NCBI RefSeq assembly: GCF_002234405.1
Contig: NZ_NMQT01000083.1
Coordinates: forward strand, 1 to 64,000
DNA from: Amycolatopsis thailandensis
Lineage (GTDB): Bacteria; Actinomycetota; Actinomycetes; Mycobacteriales; Pseudonocardiaceae
Length of the DNA stretch: 64,000 nucleotides
Direction of reading: 5' to 3'
Every line of letters begins with the position of its first letter. The first letter of the stretch is position 1. Position numbers and translations under genes: made by a program. Positions 13,001 through 25,000 of the stretch are shown one piece after another. Below the pieces are notes generated by a model that did no database searches, was not told where the DNA came from, and saw only the letters and a program-made list of their open reading frames with translations.

Positions 13001-16000
13001 GGTCGCCCGTGCGGTACATCCGCTCACCCAAGCCGAATGGACACGGCACGAACCGCTCGGCGGTCCACAAAGGACGATTCAGGTAGCCGCGGGCGACCCC
13101 CGCGCCCGCCACGTACAACTCGCCCGCCACGCCCACCGGGACCACGTTGAGCCCGTCGTCCAGCACGTACACCCGGGTGTTGTCCAGCGGGCGCCCGATC
13201 GGCAGTACGTCGCCCACCTCGCCGGGAACACCGGACTCGTGCTGCGTGGCGCACAACGTCACCTCGGTCGGCCCGTACAGCTGCCGCACCGTCACACCGG
13301 GATTCGACTCCAGTGTCCGCCGGACGGCGTCCGGCGGGACCACGTCACCACCCGTCAGCACCTCACGCACACCGGCCAGGCAAGCCGGATCCTCGTCGAC
13401 GAGGATCCGGAGCAAACCCGCCGTCACGTGCACGTGGGACAACTCGTACTCGGCGATCAGCCGACGCAACGCGGTCGCGTCCATCCGTTCGACCGGCGCC
13501 ACCACCACCGTGCCGCCCGACAACAGCGGCACCCACAGCTCGTACGACGACGCGTCGAAAGCGTGCGGCGCGTGGAACAGCACCCGGGGTGTCACACCCC
13601 AGCAGCGGTCCTTCGCCAAGGCCACGACATCCCGGTGCGTGGCCACGACGCCCTTCGGCACCCCGGTGGAGCCCGACGTGTACATCACATACGCCGCGGC
13701 CGATTCCCGGACGACCGGCAGGGAGCCTTCGTCCGCCCCGGCGTCCGTGCGGACCTCCGCGATTCCGAGGTCCCGGCCCGCCATCGCGTCACTCACCACG
13801 AGCAGGCAGGCGCCGGAATCCTTCACCACGGCCCGCGTCCGCTCCGCCGGCCAGGCCGGGTCCAGCGGCAGGTACACCCCACCGGCTTTCAGCACGGCGA
13901 GAGCGGCCACGATCAGCTCCGCCGACCGCTCCATCAGTACGGCGACCACCGGCTCCGGGCCGATCCCGCCGCCCACCAGGACTCGCGCCAGCCGGTCCGA
14001 ACGCGCGTCCAGCTCGCGGTAGGTGAGTTCGCGGCCGTCGCCCGCCACGGCGATCGCGTCCGGTTCGGCGGCGGCGCGCGCCGCGAACACCTCGGGTACC
14101 GACGTGCCGGGAGCGGGTGCCGCGGTGTCGTTCCACTCCGTGAGGATCCGTTCCCGCCCGGCCGTCCCGAGAATGTCCACTTCGGACAGCGGGGTTTCGG
14201 GAGCCTGCTCCAACGCGGTCGCCAGGCTTTCCGCGCAGGTCACCAGAAGCTCGCCCGCCCAGGCCGGATCGACCGCGGTGGTGGCCTCGATCTCCAGCTC
14301 GAAGCCGGTCCCGTCGTCGTCCACGGACACGACCATCGGGTAGTTCGAGTAGTCCCGCACCAGCACCGGGGTCACGCCGTCGAGACCGGTCCCGGCGCCT
14401 TCTTCGACGGGCAGGTTGTGGCGGTAGTTGAACAGGGAGGTGAACAAGGGGCTCACCCCGCCCGCCCGTTGCGCCGTGGCGAGCGGGGTGTGCTCGTGGA
14501 CCATCAGCTCGGCGAGCCCGCGGCGCACACCGGCGAGGGCGTCGGCCACGCTCCGGTCCGCCAGCCGGACCCGCAACGGGAGTGTGTTGATGAACAGTCC
14601 CGGGGTGCGGCCGGTACCCGCACCGGCGTTCATCCGTCCGAAAAGGACGGTTCCGAACACGACGTCGTCGCGGCCGGAAAGCGTGCCGAGCACACGGGCC
14701 CAGGCCAGGTGGAACAGCGTCGCCGGGCTCACCCCGAACGTCCGCGCCAGATTTCGGAGGCGATCGGTCAGCGCGGCGTCGACCGGCAACCGGACCTGCG
14801 CCGAGTCGGTGCCGTCGCCGTAGACGTTCGTGAGGCCGTAGGGCGCGGTGGTCTCGGTGACGTCGGCGAGCAGTTCGGTGAAGTACCGCTCGTGGTCCTC
14901 CTGGGAGGTTCCGAGTCGTGCCTGCGCGACGAAGTCACGGAACCGGACCGGCGGCGGCAGTCGATCCGCCCGCCCGGAGAGGAACGCGCGCAGTTCGTCG
15001 AGCAGCACGTCGAACGTCGTGTGGTCCTGGATCAGGTGGTGGATCCGCAGCAGGACCAGCCACCCGCCGTCCGGCGCCGCCAGCACCCACACTCGCAGCA
15101 AGGGTGCCAGCGTCAGGTCGATGGCGGATTCGCTCGCGGACAGGAGCTGATCGACCGGAGCCGGGCCGTGCGGGTCGAAGGGCACCTCTTCGACCGGTAA
15201 CCGGCCGCGGCGGACGACCACCTGGACCGGCTCCCGAAGCCCCTCGGACACGACCGCCGTGCGATAGATGTCGTGCCGCTCGATCGACCATCGCAACGCC
15301 GTCAGCAGCTCGTCCACCCGTTCCCGGGTGTCCACGGCCAGCACGGTCGGAGTCGCGTACACGTCCGTGCCGTCCCGCCCGGTCATCTGGTGGTGGAAGA
15401 AGATGCCTTCCTGCAACGGCGCCAGCGGGTACACGTCCTGGATGTTCGGCACCCCACCGGGAACCGTGGCCACCACTCGCGCGACCTCGTCCTCGGTCAA
15501 CTCGGCCAGCGGCAGCATTTCCGGTGTCAGCTCGGTGGCACCGTCCGGGATCAGGTTCGGTGGGACCTCGACCTGCTCGGCCCCCGCGACCGCGGCGAGC
15601 CCGGCCGGAGTCGGGGTCGTGAACAGCGCGCGCACCGACACCGAGACACCGCGCTGCCGCAGCCACTCCACCAGCGAAACCACGAGCAGCGAATGCCCGC
15701 CCAGCGCGAAGAAGTCGTCGTCGACGCCGACCCTGTTCAGGCCAAGGACCTCCGCGAACGCGGCGCAGAGGATCTCTTCCCGCGCGTTCACCGGCGCGCG
15801 ACCGGCACCCGACAGGCTCGCGAAATCCGGCACGGGAAGCGCCGACCGGTCGAGTTTCGCGTTGACCGTCAGGGGGAAGGCATCGAGTTCGACGATCGCC
15901 GAGGGCACCAGGTACGACGGCAGCCGCTCGCTCAGGAAGGCCCGCAGGTCCTCAGGGGACACCTCGCCCGCGAGAACGACGTAACCGGCCAGCCGGACGT

Positions 16001-19000
16001 CACCCGAAGCGTCTTCCCGTGCGATCACCGCCGCCTGGTCGACCTCGGGATGCGTCAGCAGAACGGCTTCGATCTCCCCCGGCTCCACCCGGAAACCCCG
16101 GATCTGGACCTGATCGTCGACACGGCCCAGAAACACCAGCTCACCGGCGGCGTTCCACCGCGCCCGGTCCCCGGTGCGATACATCCGCTCACCCGGCTCG
16201 AAGGGGCTCGCCACGAAACGCTCACCGGTCAGCCCGGGACGGCCGGCGTATCCCCGTGCCAGGCCGGTACCGGACAGGTACAGCTCGCCGCCGACGCCCG
16301 CCGGGACCGGCTCCAGCGCGTCGTCCAGCACGTACACCCGGGTGTTGGCGATCGGACGGCCGATCGGCACGGCGTCGCCGGACTCCAGACCGGTACGGCA
16401 GCGCCACGCGGTGGCGTCGACGGTCGCCTCGCTCGGGCCGTAGGTGTTGAACATCGTCCGCCCGTCCGCCCAGCGTTCGACCAGCTCGGGCGGACAGGCC
16501 TCGCCCCCGACCTCCAGCACGAACGCCGGGTCCAGCGCGTCGTCGGGCATCGTCGCGACGACCGCGGGCGGCAACGACGCGTGCGTCACGCCGTACTCGG
16601 TGAGGAACCCGGCCAGTTCGGCACCCAGCCGTCGTTCCGGCGGAACGATCACGAGCGCGGCCCCCGACGCCCACGCCAGAATCCATTCCTCACAGAACAT
16701 GTCGAAACCCGAAGACGCGAACTGCGCCACCCGGGACCCCGGGCCAACCCCGAAACGGGCATGACTCACCGACAGGTTCATGAAGCCGCGATGGGTGACG
16801 ACCACGCCCTTCGGAAGTCCTGTCGACCCCGACGTGTACACCACATAAGCCGCATTCCCGGGCAACAGAGGTGAAACACGGTCAGCGTCAGACACCGGAC
16901 CGGCATCGAAATCATCGACTTCCGTCACGAACCCCGGCGAATCCACCACCAGCACCGCACCGGAATCCTCCACCAGAAAACGGACCCGTTCGCGCGGAAG
17001 GCTCGGATCGACGGCCAGATACGCACCGCCCGCCTTCACCACCGCCAAAACAGCGACCATCAACTCCGGCGAACGCTCCAACACCAAAGCCACCACCGAC
17101 TCCGGACCCACCCCGGCCGCGATCAACTTCCGCGCCAGCCGATTCGCCCGCGCGTCCAGCTCGGAGTAACTCAGCTCGACGGCACCACACACCAACGCCG
17201 TCGCACCCGAGGAACGCGCCAGCAGATCCGGCACCACACCACCCGGCACCGGGACGTCGGTGTCGTTGACCTCGCCGAGCAAGGCGGTGAACTCTGGCCC
17301 CAGCACCGGTACCCTCGCCGGTCCGCGATCCGGAGTCTCCGTCAAAGCGGCGACAAGATTCGCGACACACGTGTGCAGCAACCCGCACACCTCCGCCGGA
17401 TCGACCGGCGCCACGGCCTCCACGACCAGTTCGAAACCGGTGGTGCCCTGGTCCACCGAAACGTCCAGCGGGTAATTGGTGTGCTCCCGCACGGAAAGCA
17501 CCTGGATACCGTCCATTTCGGACTCTTCGAGGACGGCGTCCTGTACGTGGCGGTAGTTGAAGATCGAGGTGAACAACGGCCCGCCGCCGGGCAGGCCCGC
17601 GGCCGCCTGCGCCAGGGTCAGCGGCGCGTGCTCGTGCACCATCAGGTCGGCGAGCTGATCACGCAGGCCGGTCAGCGCCTGGCCGACGTCGTGGGCCGCG
17701 AGGTCCACCCGGACCGGGAGGGTGTTGATGAACAGTCCCGACACCCGGTCCGCGGCGGCACCGGCGTTCATCCGTCCGAACAGGACGGTGCCGAACACGA
17801 CGTCGCTCCGGCCGGACACCGCGCCGAGGACGCGGGCCCACGCCAGGTGGAACACCGTCGCCGGGCTGACACCGAGGTCTCGCGCCACCTCCCACACGCG
17901 GGCGGCCAGATCCGCGTCCACGGCCAGCCTGCTTTCCGCGGTCGCGCTCCCGTCGCCGAGCACGTCCGTCAGGCCGTACGGCGCGGTCGTCTCGGTGACG
18001 TCGCCGAGCAGTCCGGTGAAGTACCGTTCGTGCTCCTCGCGAGGCATCCCCAACCGCGCCTGCGCGACGAACTCGCGGAACGGGACCGACGCGGGCAGCC
18101 GGTCCGGCCGCCCGGTCATGAACGCCCGCACCTCGTCGAGCAGCACGTCCGACGCCGTGTGGTCCTGCACGAGATGGTGGACGCGCACCAGGGCCAGCCA
18201 GCCATCGGTGTCGTCGTCCTCGGCGACGCGCACGTCCATCAGCGGAGCGCGGCGCAGGTCCAGCCGCCCGCCGTCCGCCGCGAGCACCCGGGCCGCGGTG
18301 TCCTCGGTGACCGGAAGTTCCGCGTGGCGCAGCACCACCTGGACCGGTTCCCGCAGCCCCTCCCAGACGATGGCGGTGCGGTAGACGTCGTTGCGGTCCA
18401 CGACGTGCCGCAACGCGGCGAGGAAGGCGTCGAGCCGGTCCCGGGAGTCGAACCGCAGCACCGAAGGCGTGACGTAGACGTCCGTCCCGTCCCGGTCGAC
18501 CATCAGGTGGTGGAAGAAGATCCCCTCCTGCAACGGAGCTAGCGGATAGACGTCCTGGATGTTCGGCGCCCCGCCCGGCACCGCCTCGACCACCCTGGCG
18601 ATCTCGGCCTCGGTCAGGTCCACCAAGGTCACCATGCCGGAGGTCAGCTCGGCCGAACCGGCCGGAATGAGGTTCGGCGGCACCACCACCGGTTCCGGGC
18701 CCGCCACCGAGGCCAGCCCGGCGGGCGTCGGCATCGAGAACAGCGTCCGCACCGACACCGAGACACCGCGCTGCCGCAGCCACTCCACCAGCGACACCAC
18801 GAGCAGCGAATGACCGCCCAGCGCGAAGAAATCGTCGTCGACCCCGACGCGGTCCAAGCCCAGCACCGCCGCGAACGCGGCGCAGAGGATCTCTTCCCGC
18901 GCGTTCGCCGGTGCGCGACCGGCGCCCACGAGACCCGCGAAGTCCGGCGCGGCAAGTGCCTTGCGGTCGAGTTTCGCGTTGGCTGTCAGCGGGAAGTCGT

Positions 19001-22000
19001 CGAGGACGACGATCGCCGAGGGCACCAGGTACGACGGCAGTCGCTCGATCAGGAACCGTCGCACCTCGTCGGCCGACAGCGCGGTTCCCACCACATACCC
19101 GGCCAGCCGGACATCTCCCGGAGAATCCTCCCGCGCGATCACCGCGGCCTGGTCGACCTCGGGATGCGTCAGGAGAACGGATTCGATCTCCCCCGGCTCC
19201 ACCCGGAAACCCCGGATCTTCACCTGGTCGTCGACACGGCCCAAGAACACCAACTCACCGTCGGCGTTCCACCGCACCCGGTCCCCCGTGCGATACATCC
19301 GCTCACCCGGCTCGAACGGAGACGCCACAAAACGCTCACCGGTCAGCCCGGAACGGCCGGCATACCCCCGCGCCACACCGGCACCGGCCACGTACAACTC
19401 GCCGCCGACGCCGGCCGGGACCTGGCTCAGCGCGTCGTCCAGCACGTACACCCGGGTATTGGCGATCGGACGGCCGATCGGCACCGCGTCACCGGGCGCC
19501 CGGCAGCGCCACACCGCGGCGTTCACCGTCGCCTCGGCCGGACCGTAACTGTTGAACATCACCCGGTCCGCGGCCCACTGGGAAACCAGCTCCGCCGGTA
19601 GCGCCTCGCCGCCCACGTCCAGTACGAACTTCGCCGGAAGGCTTCCCATCGGCAACGTCGACACGGCGGCGGGCGGCAACGTCGCGTGCGTCACCCCGTA
19701 CTCGGTAAGGAACCCGGCCAGTTCCGCGCCCAAGCGCCGCTCCGGCGGAACGATCACCAACGCCGCCCCCGACCCCAACGCCAGAAGCCATTCCTCACAG
19801 AACATGTCGAAACCCGACGACGCGAACTGCGCCACCCGAGAACCCACACCCGCCCCGAAACGGGCATGACTCGCCGACAGATTCAGGAAACCGCGATGGG
19901 TGACGACCACACCCTTTGGCACACCAGTCGACCCCGACGTGTACACCACATACGCCGCGTTCCCCGGCAACAAAGGCGAAACCCGGTCAGCGTCGGACAC
20001 CGGCCTCGCGGAATATCCGGTGAGGTCCCCGGGGAACTCCGAATCCACCACCAGCGCCGCCGAAGAATCCTTCACTAGGAAATCTCTGCGCTCCCGCGGT
20101 AGATCCGGATCGACGGCCAAGTACGCGCCACCGGCCTTCAGCACCGCCCAGATGGCGATCACCAGGTCCGGCGACCGCTCCAGCTCCAGAGCCACCACCG
20201 ACTCCGGACCCACCCCGGCCGCGATCAACTTCCGCGCCAGCCGATTCGCCCGGGCGTCCACCTCGGCGTAGCTCAGCTCGACACCCGAACCGACGACAGC
20301 CGTCGCTCGCGGAAAACGCAGCACCTGCCCCGCCACCAGATCCGGCACCACACCACCCGGCACCGGAACCGCGGTGTCGTTGACCTCGTCGAGCAAGGCG
20401 GTGAACTCGGGACCCAGCACCGGCACCGTCGCCAGCCCGCGATCCGGGGTCTCCGCCAAAGCGGCGACAAGATTCGCGACACAGGTCTGCAGCAACCCGC
20501 ACACCTCGGCCGGGTCGACCGGAGAGGCCGCTTCCACGACCAATTCGAACCCGGTGGGCCCCTGGTTCACGGAGATGTCGAGCGGGTAGTTCGTCGGGTC
20601 CCTCGCCAGGAGGGCTTCGACGCCTTCGATGCCGGTTCCCGACTGCTCGACGTCCCGCTGGAGGTGGCGATAGTTGAAGATCGAGGTGAACAACGGCCCG
20701 CCACCGGACAGGCCGGCCGAGGCCTGCGCGAGGGTCAACGGCGCGTGCTCGTGCACCATCAGGTCCGCGAGCTGATCACGCAGTTCGATCAACGCCTCGC
20801 CGACCGTCCGCTCCGCCGTCTTGACCCGGACCGGCAGCGTGTTCATGAACAGGCCGGGGACGCGGTCCGCTCCCGAACTCGCCCGGCCGTGCACCACGGT
20901 GCCGAACACGACATCGGAGCGCTCGGACACGGCCGCCAGCACTCGCGACCACGCGAGGTGGAAGATCGTCGCCGGGCTCACCCCGCGTGACCGCGCCACT
21001 TCCCGCAGCCGCTCGGCCAGCCGGTCGTCCACCGCCGCCCGGCCCTGGGCGATCCCGGCGCCGTCGCCGTGCACGTCCGACAGCCCATAGGGAGCGCAGG
21101 CCTCGGTCACGTCACCCAGCAGCTCGGTGAAGTGGCGCTCGTGGTCCTCGCGGGGCACGCCCAGCCGGGCCTGAGCCACGAATTCGCGGAACGGCACGGG
21201 CGACGGCAACGCGTCGGCCCGCTCTTCCATGAACGCCTTGATCTCCGCCAGCACCACTTCCAGCGCGGCGTGGTCCTGGATCAGGTGATGCATGCGGATC
21301 AAAGCGAGCCAGCCCAGGCCAGTGGGTTCAGGCGCGACGCGGACACTCAGCAGCGGCGCCCGGCCCAGATCCATCCACGCGCCGTCGTCGTCGAGAGGTC
21401 CCTCGGTGACCGGCAGTTCGGCGTGCCTCCACACCACCTGGACGGGCTCCGACAGGCCCTCCCGGACGATCGCCGTGCGATACACGTCGTGCCGGTCGAC
21501 GACCTGCTGCAAGGCGCCGAGCAACGCGGTCAACCGCTCGCGGGTGTCCAGTCTCAGCGTGAACGGCATGGCGTAGACGTCTTCGCCGTCCCGATCGGCC
21601 ATCAGGTGGTGGAAGACGATCCCCTCCTGCAACGGCGCCAGCGGGTAGACGTCCTGCACGTTCGCCGCGCCACCCGGGACGGTCGCCACGATCCGGGCGA
21701 TCTCGTCTTCGGTCAGTTCGACCAGGGGCAGCATGTCCGGCGTGAGTTCCGTCGCGCCTTCGGGAACGAGGTTGGCGGGCACCGTCACCGGCTCCGGTCC
21801 CGCGACGGCCGCCAGCGACGCCGGGGTCGGCGTCACGAACAACGCCCGTACCGAGACCGAGATGCCGCGCTGCCGCAACCACTCCACCAGGGAGACCGCC
21901 AGCAGCGAATGGCCGCCGAGCACGAAGAAGTCGTCATCGACGCCGACGGTGGGAAGCTCCAGCACCTCGGCGAACGCCTGGCACAGCAGCTCCTCACGCG

Positions 22001-25000
22001 CGTTCGCGGGGGCGCGGCCGTCACCACCGACGTATTCGGGGGCCGGGAGCGACGCGCGATCCACCTTGCCGTTGACGGTCAGGGGCAGGGCGTCGAGCTC
22101 CATCAGCGCCGAGGGCACCAGGTAGGGCGGCAGGTGTTCGGCCAGGTACTCGCGCACCGGCCCGGCGATGGCGGCGCCCGGGACCCCGGGCACCAGGTAG
22201 CCGATCAGCCGCTTCCCTCCGGAAGAGTCCTCCCGGACGACGACCGCGGCCTGCGCCACCGCCGGATGCCCGGCGAGCGCCGCTTCGACCTCGCCCGGCT
22301 CGACCCGGAACCCCCGGATCTTGACCTGTTCGTCCGCCCGTCCGGCGAACACCAGCCGTCCCGCCGAGTCCCACTTCACCCGGTCGCCGGTGCGGTACAT
22401 CCGCTCACTGGAACCGAACGGGCAAGCCACGAACCGCTCCGCCGTCCACAGTGGACGATTCAGGTAGCCACGGGCCACCCCCGCGCCCGCCACATACAGT
22501 TCTCCGGCTACCCCGACCGGAACCGGGTTCAGCCACTCGTCCAGTACGTACACCCGGGTGCCGTCCAGCGGACGCCCGATCGGCAGCACCCCGCCGACCT
22601 CGCGCGAATCACCGGCCTCGTGCTGCGTGGCGCACAACGTCACCTCTGTCGGCCCGTAAAGCTGCCGCACCACCAGGCCGGGGTTCGACTCCAGCACCCG
22701 CCGGACCGAACCGGCCGGAACCACGTCCCCGCCCGTCAACACCTCACGCACACCCGCGAAACACCGCGGTTCCCGGTCCGCCAGCACCCGGAACAGACCC
22801 GCCGTCACATGCACATGGGACAACTCGTGGTCGGCGATCAGACGACGCAGCACCGCCGCGTCCATCCGCTCCACCGGCGCCACCACCACCGTGCCGCCCG
22901 ACAACAACGGAACCCACAACTCGTACGACGACGCGTCGAAGGCATGCGGCGCATGGAAAAGCACCCGCGGCGTCGCGCCCCAGCAGCGATCCTTCGCCAG
23001 GCGCACCACGTCTCGATGGGTCGCCACCACGCCCTTCGGCACCCCGGTCGAACCGGACGTGTACATCACGTACGCGGCACTGGAAGGCGGGATCCCACCC
23101 GGCAGCTCCGCCACGGCGTCCGTTTCGACGTCCGCCCGGATCGGCGTGACGCCGAGATCGCGACCGGCCGTCGCCTCGTGCACCACGAGCACCGCGGCGC
23201 CCACGTCGTCCAGCACCGCGCGCATCCGCGCGGCGGGCCAGCCGGTGTCCAGCGGCACGAACGCGGCTCCGGCCTTCAGCACCGCCAGCAGCGTCACCAC
23301 CAGCTCGCTCGACCGCTCCATCAGCACCGCGACCGCGGCTCCCGGCCCGGCTCCGGCGGCCATCAGCGCCCGGGCGAGCCGGTCCGAACGGACGGCCAGC
23401 TCCTCGTAGGTCAGCTCACCGCCGTCCCACCGCACCGCCGGCGCCGCCGGGGTGGCCGCCACCCGCTCGGCGAACGCTTCCGGCACGGAGAGGTCCGGAA
23501 GGGACACCGACGTCGCGTTCCAGTCGTCCAGCAGCCGCGCGCGTTCGGCGGGTTCGAGGAGTTCGACCGCGCCGACGCGCCGGCCAGGGTCGGCGGCCAT
23601 GGCCGTCAGCACCCGGACCAGGTAGCCCGCGATCCGTTCCACCGTGCGCGCGTCGAACAGGTCGGCCGATCCCGTGACCACGCCGCGGATCCCCGCCGGG
23701 GCGCCCGCGTCGTCGAAGGTCTCGCCCAGCGTCGCTTCCAGGTCGAACTTGGCCGTCGTCCGGCCGATCGAGAGCACGTCGGCGCGCAGGCCGGGCACCT
23801 CGGGCGCGGCGCCGTCGTCCAGCGGCGCGAGAGCGACCTGGAACAGGGGGTGGCGGGAGAGCGCGCGGACGGGTGCGAGTTCCTCGACGAGCTGCTCGAA
23901 AGGCAAGTCCTGGTGGGCGAGGGCGCGCACGGCGGCGCCGCGCACGCGGTCGATCACGTCGCCGAAGGTCGGGTCGCCGGTCAGGTCGGCCCGGATCACG
24001 AGCGTGTTGACGAAGAAACCGATCAGATCGTTCAGGGCTTCGTCGGACCGCCCGGCGGCCGGGGTGCCGATGGGGATGTCGTTGCCCGCGCCGAGCCGGG
24101 AAAGCGTCACCGCGAGCCCGGCTTGCAGCAGCATCGGCAGGGTGGCGCGACGTCGCCGGGCCACCGCGATCAGCTTTTCGTGCACCGCCGCCGGGACACC
24201 GGCCGCGATCGAGTGTCCGCGATGGGACGGTTCCACCGGCCGCGGGCGATCCGCCGGGAGGTTCAGCTCCTCGGGGACGCCGTCCAGCGCGTCACGCCAG
24301 TAGGCGATCTGCCGTGACGACAGGCTGTCCGGGTCGTCCTTCGAGCCGAGCAGCTCCCGCTGCCACAACGTGTAGTCGGCGTACTGCACGGGCAGCTCCG
24401 CCCACTCCGGTTCCCGGCCGTCGCCGCGTGCCGCGTACGCGGCAGCGAGGTCCCGAGCGAGCGGCCCCGCCGACCAGCCGTCGGTCGCGATGTGGTGGAT
24501 GACGACCACGAGCACCGCCGATTCCGGCGACCGCGCGAACAACCAGGCGCGCATCGGGATCTCGGCGGACAGGTCGAACGGGTACGCGGCCACCCGTGCC
24601 ACCGCTCCCGGCAGTTCGCTCGCGGCGATCTCCTCGCCGGGCGGCTCGGCGGCCGGCTCGACCGACGGCAGCTCCGCCGGCCGCTCCCACTTCAGCTCCC
24701 GCAGAGCCGAAAGCCGTTGGTGTGGCGCCGGTTCCTCGGTCCCGCTCACTCGCACCACCGGCAGGTCCCAGACCAGCTCGTCCGGCTCCACGATCCGCTG
24801 GCGCGGTTCGCCGTCCACCTCGGGGAAGACCGTGCGCAGCGCCTCGTGCCGGACGATCACGTCACGCAGCGCGGCGGCCAGGGCCGCCCGGTCCAGCGGC
24901 CCGGTCAGCCGCAGGATGGTCGGGGTGTTGTAGGTGGCACCCGCTCCTTCGATCCGCCACTGCAACCACAGCCGCCGTTGGGCGAAAGACGCGGGAATCA

